From: Actinomycetota bacterium
GTDB taxonomy: Bacteria; Actinomycetota; Actinomycetes; Streptosporangiales; Streptosporangiaceae
Assembly: GCA_027313705.1 (NCBI GenBank)
Contig: DAHVDE010000036.1
Location: forward strand, 1-60,655
DNA length: 60,655 nt
Direction of reading: 5' to 3'
Shown: positions 40,511 through 47,930 of the stretch, in pieces
How the letters are laid out: every line of letters starts with the position of its first letter
How positions within the stretch are numbered: the stretch's first letter is position 1
Position numbers and translations under genes: made by a program
Notes under the pieces: model-generated
Told to the model about the DNA's origin: nothing
The model's database searches: none
What the model saw: only the letters and a program-made list of their open reading frames with translations

Positions 40511-41479
40511 TCAGACGGTGAATACCACTTTCCCAAACAATTCACCGTTGATCATGGCTTCGAAGCCCGCCGGCGCCTGGGCAAGGGGCAGGGTACGGTC
40601 GATCAGCGGCCGCAGGCCGGTCTGGCCGCAGAAACTGACCAGCCGCGCGAGTTGATCCCTGGTTCCCATCGTCGATCCGACGACGGACAACTGGAGGAAG
40701 AAGATCCTGGTGAGCTCCGCCGGCGGCATCGGCCCGCTGGTCGCTCCGCAGACGACGATACGGCCACCTGGCCGTAGCGACTTCACCGAATGTGACCAGG
40801 TCGCTTCGCCGACGGTTTCCATCACGGCATCGACCCGCTCAGGCAACCGGGCACCAGCGGGAAACGCCTGGTCTGCCCCGAGCTCAAGGGCTCTCGCCCG
40901 CTTTTCCTCGCTTCGGCTCGTGACCCAGACCCGGTACCCGGCCGCGCGGCCGAGCAAGATCAGCGCTGTCGCCACTCCCCCGCCGGCGCCCTGGACAAGG
41001 ATTGTGCTACCTGGCTCAAGACCGGATTTGCCGAAAATCATCCGGTACGCGGTAAGGTACGCGGTCGGCAGGCAGGCCGCCGCCTCGAACGACAGGCTGG
41101 CCGGCTTGGGTATCAGGTTCCGTCTCGGCACGGTGACCAGCTCAGCGAAGGTGCCGTCGTACCGCTCGGACAGCAGCGAGCGGCCAGGGTCGAGCGTTTC
41201 GTCACCGGAACCAGCCGCCGGGTCGGCGATCACGCCATGGACGACGACCTCGTTTCCTTCCTCGTCCACCCCTGCGGCGTCACAGCCGAGCACCATCGGC
41301 AGCTGGCTGGCTGAGATGCCGACGCCGCGAAGCGTCCAGACGTCATGGTGATTGAGCGATGCCGCCTTGACGGCCACCTTCGCCCACCCTTCGGCAGGCA
41401 CCGGATCGGCGTGCTCGCCTAGCTCGAGCGCGCAGATCGGGGCGTCGGGGCTGAATCTAGCTGCGGTAACTGCGAACAT
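40511..41479 (-). CDS. Zinc-binding-dehydrogenase-family (MDR) oxidoreductase
   Basis: 322 residues of the medium-chain reductase superfamily, quinone-oxidoreductase-like: SLNHHDVWTLRGVG, LGCDAAGV, catalytic-domain end and NADP Rossmann motif ILVQGAGGGVATALILLGRAAG followed by basic residue region VTSRSEEKRARALELGAD. The structural zinc Cys cluster is absent, so it is more like a zinc-free quinone or enoyl reductase. Start ATG 41479 gives MFAVTAARFS; the longer frame lacks support. Confidence 0.9.
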   Translation of the reverse strand: MFAVTAARFSPDAPICALELGEHADPVPAEGWAKVAVKAASLNHHDVWTLRGVGISASQLPMVLGCDAAGVDEEGNEVVVHGVIADPAAGSGDETLDPGRSLLSERYDGTFAELVTVPRRNLIPKPASLSFEAAACLPTAYLTAYRMIFGKSGLEPGSTILVQGAGGGVATALILLGRAAGYRVWVTSRSEEKRARALELGADQAFPAGARLPERVDAVMETVGEATWSHSVKSLRPGGRIVVCGATSGPMPPAELTRIFFLQLSVVGSTMGTRDQLARLVSFCGQTGLRPLIDRTLPLAQAPAGFEAMINGELFGKVVFTV

Positions 41480-41658
41480 GGCAGGACCATAGCGCCCGTC
41501 CTGCAACCGCCTGCTGGCAGCCTGCCCTGTGAACTAGCCATCCGGGTCAGGCGAGCAGGTTTGATCAGAAGGTTATGCGTAACGCACTTGCGGGCGCCGC
41601 CGCTGTGTCATACTCCGCAAAGGCTAGTTCCGATCCCCAATCGCCTGTAAGGACCGGC

Positions 41659-42237
41659 GTGAATCTGGCTTCGTTTGCCGAACTAGCGGTGCGATTGGTC
41701 AACTCGGCCGTTTGCGAGGCTGACGCTGATCCATTGCGCAGCCAGGAGTCATTCCGTGAGTTCGTCGCGGACTGTCCGTTCCTTGCTGTCCAGGTAACGC
41801 CGGCTGACCTTGGCCGCCTCAGGCTGCTCAGGACAGACCTCGCCGCCGTTTTCACTCGCGCGGTCGAGGGATCTGACCAGGGCGTCGCCGACCGGCTGAA
41901 TGCGCTGCTCATGATCCATCCGGTGCATCCCGTACTCGTGACGCACGATGACGAGCCACTGCACCTGCACCTGAGCGAAGCCGGATCGGTCACCGACAGA
42001 TATGCGGCGACGACGGTTGCCAGCCTCTCCATCTTGGTGGGCCAGCTAGGCGTGCACCGACTCGGCATCTGCGCGATCGCCTCGTGCAACCGGGTCTACA
42101 TCGACGGAAGCAGCAACAAGTCGCGCCGCTACTGTGCCGAGCACTCGCTTGCGCGGTTGAACGTGACCGCTCTCCCGCAGCGACGGGCCGACTTCACCGC
42201 CGAGCAGTCACGTTCCGTCACCTCAGCGATCAGCTAG
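41659..42237 (+). CDS. CGNR/ABATE-domain protein with degenerate zinc finger
   Basis: 192 residues. The N-terminal ABATE-type domain begins NLASFAELAVRLVNS; the C terminus has a zinc-finger-like segment CAIASCNRVYIDGSSNKSRRYC followed by AEHSLARLNV. The last Cys of the canonical finger and the CGNR tetrapeptide are missing (S and LAR instead), leaving three Cys and one His. Start GTG 41659 is chosen because AAGGA lies five bases upstream and the protein then matches family length; an ATG at 41575 is in frame without a good site. Likely a DNA- or RNA-binding regulator. Confidence 0.75.
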   Translation: MNLASFAELAVRLVNSAVCEADADPLRSQESFREFVADCPFLAVQVTPADLGRLRLLRTDLAAVFTRAVEGSDQGVADRLNALLMIHPVHPVLVTHDDEPLHLHLSEAGSVTDRYAATTVASLSILVGQLGVHRLGICAIASCNRVYIDGSSNKSRRYCAEHSLARLNVTALPQRRADFTAEQSRSVTSAIS

Positions 42238-42395
42238 CTGCCCTCCTGCAAGGCGCAGAGCATCACCTCAGCAACTCGCGTTACCAAAACGACGCCAAGC
42301 GACTTCTAGCCACGGCCGAAGTCGATCATTACGATGTGGCCAATTCCCGTGCGCAAGGTACCGGTGCGGACGGCTAGGGAAAGAAGGTTCTGGTC
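42238..42395 (+). other. Untranslated gap upstream of the small basic ORF
   Basis: 158 bases after the CGNR-like gene with no convincing gene, repeat or hairpin. Holds the probable promoter for the permease unit; no clear consensus seen. Confidence 0.4.
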
Positions 42396-42572
42396 ATGGC
42401 GGCTCAGATCGTTCGGGCCGGAACACAGACGGGCAAGCGCAGCGCCAAGACGGCGGGCAAGGTTAACCCGCCGTTCCGGCCAGCGCCGTCTGCATCACCA
42501 GTACGATCCCGAGCCACGCGCCCGACCTCGCCTCCTGCCTCATCAAGCGAGGTAATCGATCATGACAATTGA
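42396..42572 (+). CDS. Possible 58-residue basic small protein
   Basis: ATG 42396 preceded by AGAAGG with an eight-base spacing. The predicted product (MAAQIVRAGTQTGKRSAKTA...) is rich in Lys, Arg, Ser and Pro without membrane or known domain. It ends 10 bases inside the APC permease gene (the TGA is in the permease second codons). It could be a translated leader for the permease or only a chance ORF; codon use is like its neighbours. Confidence 0.3.
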   Translation: MAAQIVRAGTQTGKRSAKTAGKVNPPFRPAPSASPVRSRATRPTSPPASSSEVIDHDN

Positions 42573-44502
42573 GAAATCGCACGTCGCCGAGACTGCGGAG
42601 TTCGAATCAGCGGATCGCAGTCTTCGAAAGTCCATGGGTTTCAATCAGCTGCTCTTCCTGTCTGTGACGGCGCTGATCGGCTCTGGCTGGCTGTTCGCTG
42701 CGATCAACTCCAGCGCGGTGGCAGGGCCAGCGGCTATCGTCTCGTGGGCGGTCGGTGGCGTGTTCGTCATCTTCATCGCCTTCTCCTACATGGAACCGTC
42801 CGGCATGCTGCCTCGCAGCGGCGCGATCGTCCGGTACCCTGCGCTCACTCACGGCGCCTTCCTCGGCTGGTTCATGGGCTGGGCCTACTGGCTGTCGGCG
42901 GTGACGGTGCCGGCCATCGAGGCCGAAGCCGTCGTCACCTACCTGGGCGGACGGTTCCCGAGCACCAATCTGCTGACGGTGCAGCAGGGCGTCCCTGAGA
43001 TGTCGAACTCACGGGGACTGCCCTTCGGCATCCTGCTGATGATCGTGTTCTTCCTGCTCAACTTCTTCGGCGTCCGGCTGCTCGCAGAAGTTAACAAGTG
43101 GCTGACCTGGTGGAAGATCATCGTCCCCGTGGTCACTGCGTGCTTCCTGTTCACGATCGTCAAGTCGGACAACTATTCGGGCCTGATCTTCCACTCCGCG
43201 AAGGGTTTCGCGCCTTATGGAGTCCCGGCGATCTTCGGCGCGATCTCGAGCACCGGAATCCTCTTCTCCTACCTCGGCTTCCGGCAGGCACTTGACTTCG
43301 GCGGCGAGGCGAAGAACCCGCAGAAGCACGTCCCGCTCGCCACGATCTTGTCCGTGCTCATCGCGTTCGTGATCTACGTCGCGATCCAGATCGGCTTCAC
43401 CGGTTCTGTGGACTGGAGCGGTGCCCACGCGGTGCTGGCCAATGGCAGCCTGTCCCACAGTTCGGTGTCCCCTGGCGACTGGCTTGGCCTGAAGACCTCC
43501 AACTGGGGTTCAGCGCCGCTCTACACGGCGCTGGCAGTGGCAGGCATCAGCATCATGCCGACCGTCCTGATCGTCGACGCCGCGCTGTCGCCATCCGCTA
43601 CCGGCTGGGTCTACCTGGGCACCTCTGGCCGTACCAACTACGGGCTTTCGGTGAACGGCACGCTGCCGAAGATCCTCCAGCGGCCGAACCGCTGGCAGGT
43701 TCCCTGGGTGTCGATGGTCGTAGCCCTGGTCGTCGGCTGCATCTTCTTCATCCCGGCACCGAGCTGGTACCTGCTGGTCGGCTTCATCTCGTCGGCGACA
43801 GCGCTCACCTACATCATGGGCGGCGTCGGAACAATCGTGATGCGCAAGCACGCTCCGACGCTGCGCCGCCCGTTCCGGCTGCCCTGGATGTGGGTGATGG
43901 CACCGATCGGCTTCGCCGCCGCCTGGATGCTCGTGTACTGGTCGGGCTTCGCCGTCCTAATCCAGGTCTACGGTGCGGCGTTCCTCGGCCTTCCTGTCCT
44001 GGTCTGGTATCACGCACACCAGCGCGGCTGGTTCGCGAACGCGGCAAATAACATCGCGGCGCAGGTGATGAGCCTCGTCTTCCTCGGAACCTGGATCTAC
44101 ATCAACTGGGAAGGCGGCTGGCTGCTGCGGATCACTCCAGGTGCCAACCCTGCCTGGCCGTTCACCACGTATTTCTTCGCCATGATGGCCGACGTCGCGT
44201 TCTTCTGCCTCGCCCTATGGCTGTTGTCGACGCCAATGGTCCGGCATCAGGTCGGTCGCGGCATGTGGATCATCGTCTCCCTGTTCGCCCTGCTGCCGGT
44301 GTCGTATTACGGCTACTTCGGCCCGCTCAAGACTCCGGTGATCGGGTTCCCTTGGGACACTCTCATCGCGCTCGCGGTCGGCCTGAACGGCTTCGTGCTC
44401 GCGCTGATCAGCGGGTACCGGACCGACGAGCTCAACGACATCATCACGGCATCAGAAGCCGGCTCATCCGGCGAAGCCCCGGTGACCGCTAGCGTGTCGT
44501 AA
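42562..44502 (+). CDS. APC-superfamily amino-acid/polyamine permease, long form
   Basis: 646 residues, longer than the usual 450-500. N-terminal FNQLLFLSVTALIGSGWLFA, FGAISSTGILFSYLGFRQALDFGGEAKNP (helix 6 region) and a total of about 14 hydrophobic helices, the last four beyond the usual 12-helix core including a WGGWLLR-like loop. Probably an amino-acid importer, specificity unknown. Its stop is followed by a terminator that overlaps the sodX 3' end. Confidence 0.9.
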   Translation: MTIEKSHVAETAEFESADRSLRKSMGFNQLLFLSVTALIGSGWLFAAINSSAVAGPAAIVSWAVGGVFVIFIAFSYMEPSGMLPRSGAIVRYPALTHGAFLGWFMGWAYWLSAVTVPAIEAEAVVTYLGGRFPSTNLLTVQQGVPEMSNSRGLPFGILLMIVFFLLNFFGVRLLAEVNKWLTWWKIIVPVVTACFLFTIVKSDNYSGLIFHSAKGFAPYGVPAIFGAISSTGILFSYLGFRQALDFGGEAKNPQKHVPLATILSVLIAFVIYVAIQIGFTGSVDWSGAHAVLANGSLSHSSVSPGDWLGLKTSNWGSAPLYTALAVAGISIMPTVLIVDAALSPSATGWVYLGTSGRTNYGLSVNGTLPKILQRPNRWQVPWVSMVVALVVGCIFFIPAPSWYLLVGFISSATALTYIMGGVGTIVMRKHAPTLRRPFRLPWMWVMAPIGFAAAWMLVYWSGFAVLIQVYGAAFLGLPVLVWYHAHQRGWFANAANNIAAQVMSLVFLGTWIYINWEGGWLLRITPGANPAWPFTTYFFAMMADVAFFCLALWLLSTPMVRHQVGRGMWIIVSLFALLPVSYYGYFGPLKTPVIGFPWDTLIALAVGLNGFVLALISGYRTDELNDIITASEAGSSGEAPVTASVS

Positions 44503-44526
44503 CGATCAAAGGCAAAGTCGCGGTAG

Positions 44527-44574
44527 CTCACCGGCGGCACGGCGCTCAGGCGCTGTGCCGCCGGTGAGTTTTCT
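44527..44574 (+). terminator. Rho-independent terminator of the APC permease gene
   Basis: 14-bp perfect stem CTCACCGGCGGCAC (44527-44540) with GTGCCGCCGGTGAG (44555-44568), then TTTTCT. The right arm lies inside the 3' end of the oppositely oriented sodX gene. Confidence 0.85.
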
Positions 44575-44899
44575 CAGCCTGCCGCCAGTAGCGGCACAGC
44601 ACCACTCCCTCGATCAGGTCGGCGCCGACCGCTCCGAACCGCGCGCTGTCGACGGCGCCTGCCAGGGGATTGTCCGAATCCAGCCACCAGCCGTCGGCTT
44701 GCGCCCATGCCACCCGTTTGACGATCAGCATCTCGGGCTGCTGCGGATTCCTGGCCACGACGATCCGGCCAGGTCGCAGGCGCGATGATCCAGCCACGCC
44801 GCGACGGCTCAGGCGCCAGACGACTAGCCAGTCGCCCGGCCGCAGCACCGGCTCCATGGACCGCTCGGCGACCACGACTCGCCAGATCGGCCACTGCAT
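44546..44899 (-). CDS. sodX: Nickel-type superoxide dismutase maturation protease (SodX, S26-like)
   Basis: 117 residues. Signal-peptidase-like Ser/Lys dyad: Ser in AERSMEPVLRPGDW and Lys in LIVKRVAW. It has no membrane anchor, in keeping with removal of the leader of cytosolic NiSOD. Start ATG 44899 (MQWPIWRVVVAE) with GGAGGT upstream; longer in-frame sequence is antisense to sodN. Divergent from sodN with a 72-base shared promoter region, the usual actinomycete arrangement. Confidence 0.9.
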   Translation of the reverse strand: MQWPIWRVVVAERSMEPVLRPGDWLVVWRLSRRGVAGSSRLRPGRIVVARNPQQPEMLIVKRVAWAQADGWWLDSDNPLAGAVDSARFGAVGADLIEGVVLCRYWRQAEKTHRRHSA

Positions 44900-44920
44900 G
44901 AGTACCTCCGGTGAGGCAAG

Positions 44921-44974
44921 CTGTACTGTCGGATTCCGTGATCCAATGATCCGATACGAGAGAAGGACATCATG
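44921..44974 (+). promoter_or_regulatory. sodN promoter/leader region, copy A
   Basis: 54 bases up to the sodN ATG, holding TCGGAT...ATCCGA inverted repeat (6 bp) and the AGAAGGA ribosome site. A second copy lies at 45667-45720. Confidence 0.6.
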
Positions 44975-45379
44975 AGGCTGCTCGCACATTTCCTCGCACC
45001 GAAGGTCACGGTGCACGCGCACTGCGATCTCCCGTGCGGTGTATACGACCCGGCTCAGGCCAGGATAGAAGCCGAGTCGGTCAAGGCGATCTGCGAGAAA
45101 TACCAGGCGAATGCCGACCCAGAGTTCCGCACCAGGGCGCTGATGATCAAGGAGCAGCGCTCCGAGCTGGTCAAGCACCACCTCTGGGTCCTGTGGACTG
45201 ACTACTTCAAGCCACCGCACTTCGAGAAGTACCCGCAGCTGCACCAGCTCTTCAACGAGGCCACCAAGCTGGCGGGGGCAGGCGGCTCCAAGGGCAGCGC
45301 CGATCCGGCGACGGCGGACAAGCTCCTGGCCAAGATCGACGAGATTGCCACGATCTTCGCAGAAACCAAGAAAGGCTGA
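44972..45379 (+). CDS. sodN: Nickel superoxide dismutase
   Basis: 135 residues. A 16-residue leader is followed by the mature N terminus HCDLPCGVY (His17, Cys18, Cys22), the Ni-hook; His, Cys and Cys supply the nickel ligands after cleavage by SodX. The helical body (ESVKAICEKYQ, RALMIKEQRSELVKHHLWVLWTDYFKP) is normal. Homohexameric cytosolic enzyme dismuting superoxide. The mRNA ends at a strong terminator. Confidence 0.97.
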   Translation: MRLLAHFLAPKVTVHAHCDLPCGVYDPAQARIEAESVKAICEKYQANADPEFRTRALMIKEQRSELVKHHLWVLWTDYFKPPHFEKYPQLHQLFNEATKLAGAGGSKGSADPATADKLLAKIDEIATIFAETKKG

Positions 45380-45392
45380 ACCAGCCTATCTC

Positions 45393-45430
45393 AAGTGGCG
45401 CGGGGGTAAAAGCCCGCGCCACTTATATTT
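45393..45430 (+). terminator. sodN terminator
   Basis: 12-bp perfect stem AAGTGGCGCGGG (45393-45404) / CCCGCGCCACTT (45413-45424) with an 8-base loop and ATATTT after it, 14 bases past the sodN stop. Confidence 0.9.
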
Positions 45431-45666
45431 ACCGGACAGCGTCATCTACCTGCTTCCCTCGCCGTCAGCTCGTCGGCCTGCATCCAACGGTCACAGCAGG
45501 TCAGCGCCGCGGCAGTCGGTTATCAAGCCGCCCAAGCCGACTACACTCGAATATTCCGCTCTTAAGCCATGCGACCGACCAAGTCGTCAGTTACTTAAAG
45601 CTTTCTACTTCGATCACTGCCTATCGGCAACACGGCTATCCCTAACGAGACCTGAACCGCCTGACG

Positions 45667-45720
45667 CTGTACTGTCGGATTCCGTCATCCAGCAATCCGG
45701 CACGAGAGAAGGACATCATG
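45667..45720 (+). repeat. Second, diverged copy (B) of the sodN leader
   Basis: 54 bases aligning without gaps to copy A at 44921-44974 with six mismatches (about 89 percent). Identity is complete in CTGTACTGTCGGATTCCGT and in ACGAGAGAAGGACATCATG, including ribosome site and ATG. The inverted repeat is kept in shortened form (CGGAT...ATCCG). It is followed by a 23-codon ORF (ATG 45718, stop 45787-45789) that is not sodN. Confidence 0.85.
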
Positions 45721-45789
45721 GGTCGTCCGCACCTGCCGAGCGGCGCAGGACCTCGGCGTTTTCGCGGTGCGCGAGCGGCCTGGACCTGA
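45718..45789 (+). CDS. 23-codon ORF under the sodN-leader copy (doubtful)
   Basis: ATG shared with the leader copy, ends TGA 45787-45789; Arg/Pro/Gly-rich, no homology to SodN recognised. Its ribosome site is as good as that of sodN. Translation is possible but nothing shows it is functional. Confidence 0.25.
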   Translation: MGRPHLPSGAGPRRFRGARAAWT

Positions 45790-45961
45790 AAGCACAGGGC
45801 TAGCCGCCCGCTGAGCGGACTGCCGCGAGCCCGTAACCGGCAAGGCCGACAAAACCGGCGGTGCCGGTGCGTCAAGGCAGACCGAGAATCAGGATAAGTT
45901 GCAAGGAGACGCTGGCTCCCGCGGTGACCAACAGCATCCCGCCGTTGTCGAAGGGGCAAAC

Positions 45962-46525
45962 ATGACGGAAAAAATGACTACATCTCCCATAAGCGAAAGA
46001 ACTACCCTAAAAGATATGAGTCAAGGACATATGGTTACCGGCGATCAGGGTGATCGAGCCGCTCAGACCGGGTCAGCCGCCAGGCCGCAAGGCGGCGGGC
46101 ACATCGCGACCGCCGTACCTCAGGCGGCCGGGGACACAGGCAACGCCGACCAGGTGACGGTCAAGATGCCGGCCGACGGTGCGTATCTTTCCGTGCTGCG
46201 CACCGCGACGGCCGGCCTCGCCGCCCGGCTTGACTTCACCCTCGACGAGATCGAGGACATGCGGATCGCCGTTGACGAAGCCTGCGCGATGCTGCTCCAC
46301 CAGGCAATCCCTGGCAGCGATCTTAAGTGTGCCTTCTCGCTCGGCCAGGACGAGATGACGGTTTGCGTCTCTGTCAGCTGCGTGGCACCCAGGGTGCCTT
46401 CAGGCGACACGTTCGCGTGGACCGTGCTTTCCGCGCTGGCCGGAAGCGTGAACGCTCAGGTCGGCCCTGGGGATGTGCTGACGCTCGTGCTGCGGAAGAG
46501 TCGTGATTCATCGAGGTCGGTATGA
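45962..46525 (+). CDS. RsbW-like anti-sigma factor / HATPase_c_2 serine kinase
   Basis: 187 residues. The first 80 are a low-complexity Thr/Gln/Ala-rich N terminus; the rest is a GHKL-type kinase fold: N-box-like DEIEDMRIAVDEACAMLLHQ and a later region SGDTFAWTVLSALAGSVNAQ. Starts ATG 45962. It overlaps the sigma gene by four bases (ATGA), so the pair is a partner-switch unit that holds the SigF-type factor inactive. No anti-anti-sigma gene is adjacent. Confidence 0.8.
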   Translation: MTEKMTTSPISERTTLKDMSQGHMVTGDQGDRAAQTGSAARPQGGGHIATAVPQAAGDTGNADQVTVKMPADGAYLSVLRTATAGLAARLDFTLDEIEDMRIAVDEACAMLLHQAIPGSDLKCAFSLGQDEMTVCVSVSCVAPRVPSGDTFAWTVLSALAGSVNAQVGPGDVLTLVLRKSRDSSRSV

Positions 46526-47463
46526 CGGGGGAAGTTGAGGTCGCGTTGACCGAAGAGTTCGAGACCATGACGGCTGGCCCGGCCGGGGGGCAGGCGGTCA
46601 GCGAAACTGATGAGGTCCTGGCGGTCGCCGGCCTCATCAGCGCCGAGGTCGAAGAGGAGGACCCCGCTGAGCAACTCTCAGGGGCGATCAGGATCCAGCA
46701 CGCGGTAAGAGACCGCGGGCACGCCAGGGAGTTGTTCGTAAGGCTCTACGAGCTTCCTGAGGGCGACCCTGAACGCCTGCGGATCAGGGGCGAGCTAGTC
46801 GAACTGCACCTGCCGCTCGTCGAGTACCTGGCCAGGCGGTTTCGTAACCGCGGCGAATGGCTCGATGACCTGACTCAAGTAGCCACGATCGGCCTGATCA
46901 AGTCGATCGACAGGTTCGACCTCAGCCGCGGCGTGGAGTTCTCCACCTACGCCACGCCGACCATAGTCGGCGAGATCAAGCGGCACTTCAGGGACAAGGG
47001 CTGGGCGGTCAGGGTGCCGCGCAGGCTTCAGGAGCTGAAACTGGCGCTCACCAAGGCGATCGGCGACCTGGCGCAGCGACTCGGCCGGGCGCCCACGGTG
47101 GCCGAACTCGCCGCCCATCTGTCCATGAGCGAAGAGGACGTGCTCGAAGGACTCGAGTCGGCCAACGCCTACTCGACGGTGTCGCTCGACGCTCCGGACT
47201 CGGGCGACGAGGACGCGCCCGCGGTGGCCGAGTCGCTCGGCATTGTGGATGAGGCGCTCGAGGGCGTCGAGTACCGCGAGTCACTCAAGCCGCTGCTCGA
47301 GCGATTGCCGCCGAGGGAGAAGCGCATACTCCTGCTCAGGTTCTTCGGCAACATGACGCAATCGCAGATCGCGACCGAGCTTGGCATCTCGCAGATGCAC
47401 GTCTCTCGACTGCTCGCGAGGACGCTTACCCAACTTCGCGAGGGGCTGACCAGCGAGGACTAG
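46522..47463 (+). CDS. SigF/SigB-family RNA polymerase sigma factor
   Basis: 313 residues. Sigma regions visible: region 2 LVEYLARRFRNRGEWLDDLTQVATIGLIKSIDRFDLSRG (continuing to FSTYATPTIVGEIKRHFRD), region 3 LAQRLGRAPTVAELA and region 4 LPPREKRILLLRFFGNMTQSQIATELGISQMHVSRLLAR. The first 60 residues are an acidic extension. Stress-response or sporulation-type sigma; coupled to the anti-sigma factor upstream. A hairpin GGCGGCCA...TGGCCGCC directly follows its TAG, inside the tail of the convergent gene. Confidence 0.92.
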   Translation: MTGEVEVALTEEFETMTAGPAGGQAVSETDEVLAVAGLISAEVEEEDPAEQLSGAIRIQHAVRDRGHARELFVRLYELPEGDPERLRIRGELVELHLPLVEYLARRFRNRGEWLDDLTQVATIGLIKSIDRFDLSRGVEFSTYATPTIVGEIKRHFRDKGWAVRVPRRLQELKLALTKAIGDLAQRLGRAPTVAELAAHLSMSEEDVLEGLESANAYSTVSLDAPDSGDEDAPAVAESLGIVDEALEGVEYRESLKPLLERLPPREKRILLLRFFGNMTQSQIATELGISQMHVSRLLARTLTQLREGLTSED

Positions 47464-47930
47464 CCGGCGGCCATCTGGCCGCCCGGCTTGTCCTTGCCGG
47501 AAGTAAGCGCCCTGGTGCTTGCCGGACAGAGCAAGAGCACGAACCCCGCCACGCACAAGACCAAGGCAGGGATGCCCCAGGACCAGCGCTGCCCCTGGAC
47601 CAGGTAGATGCCGATGATCCCGGTGAAAAGCTGGGTGAGCAGCGCCGGGGTGCGGCTCCACCGCCTTGTCCCGGCCAGGCCGAATGCCACGAAGCCGAGC
47701 GCGATGGCCGTGCAGACTCCGATCACCGTGATGGCGATTCCGCCCGCGTCCTGATACGACTTGCCCTCGGCCTCGGCGATGCCTGCCAGGATGGCGGCCA
47801 GCAAGATCGCGGCCGACTGTATCGCCTGAACGGCGGCTGCGGCGGTCACGGTTGGCGTGTGCCCGTGCGCAAGCTCGGGCTGACCGACGCTAGCCTGAGC
47901 GCGTGCGCGCTCTTTTGATCGTGAACCCAC
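47460..47930 (-). CDS. Membrane protein, four predicted helices, unknown function
   Basis: 156 residues. Helices at about residues 28-50 (VTAAAAVQAIQSAAILLAA), 65-90, 98-115 and 118-137, short polar N and C termini. Start GTG 47930 has an excellent GGAGG six bases upstream, even though this lies inside the lipid kinase gene of the opposite strand; GTG 47849 is the alternative if homologues start later. Convergent with the sigma gene. No function proposed. Confidence 0.65.
   Translation of the reverse strand: MGSRSKERARAQASVGQPELAHGHTPTVTAAAAVQAIQSAAILLAAILAGIAEAEGKSYQDAGGIAITVIGVCTAIALGFVAFGLAGTRRWSRTPALLTQLFTGIIGIYLVQGQRWSWGIPALVLCVAGFVLLLCPASTRALTSGKDKPGGQMAAG

Larger units (their letters stand above)
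45431..45961. other. 531-base gap with a second sodN-leader copy and no assignable gene
   Basis: No convincing protein is seen on either strand. It is more AT-rich than its neighbours in 45540-45640 (CTTAAG...CTTAAAG). It contains the duplicated sodN leader (45667-45720), a 23-codon ORF after it, and the untranslated region before the RsbW-like gene. It may be a decayed gene or produce a small RNA. Confidence 0.7.

Noticed and set aside
45718-45789. 23-codon ORF after the leader copy as a true second superoxide dismutase
   Set aside because: No Ni-hook HCDLPC and far too short.
47464-47484. GGCGGCCA...TGGCCGCC hairpin after the sigma gene as a terminator
   Set aside because: The 8-bp stem has a two-base loop and no T tract and lies in the coding tail of the convergent gene, so it was not listed as a feature.
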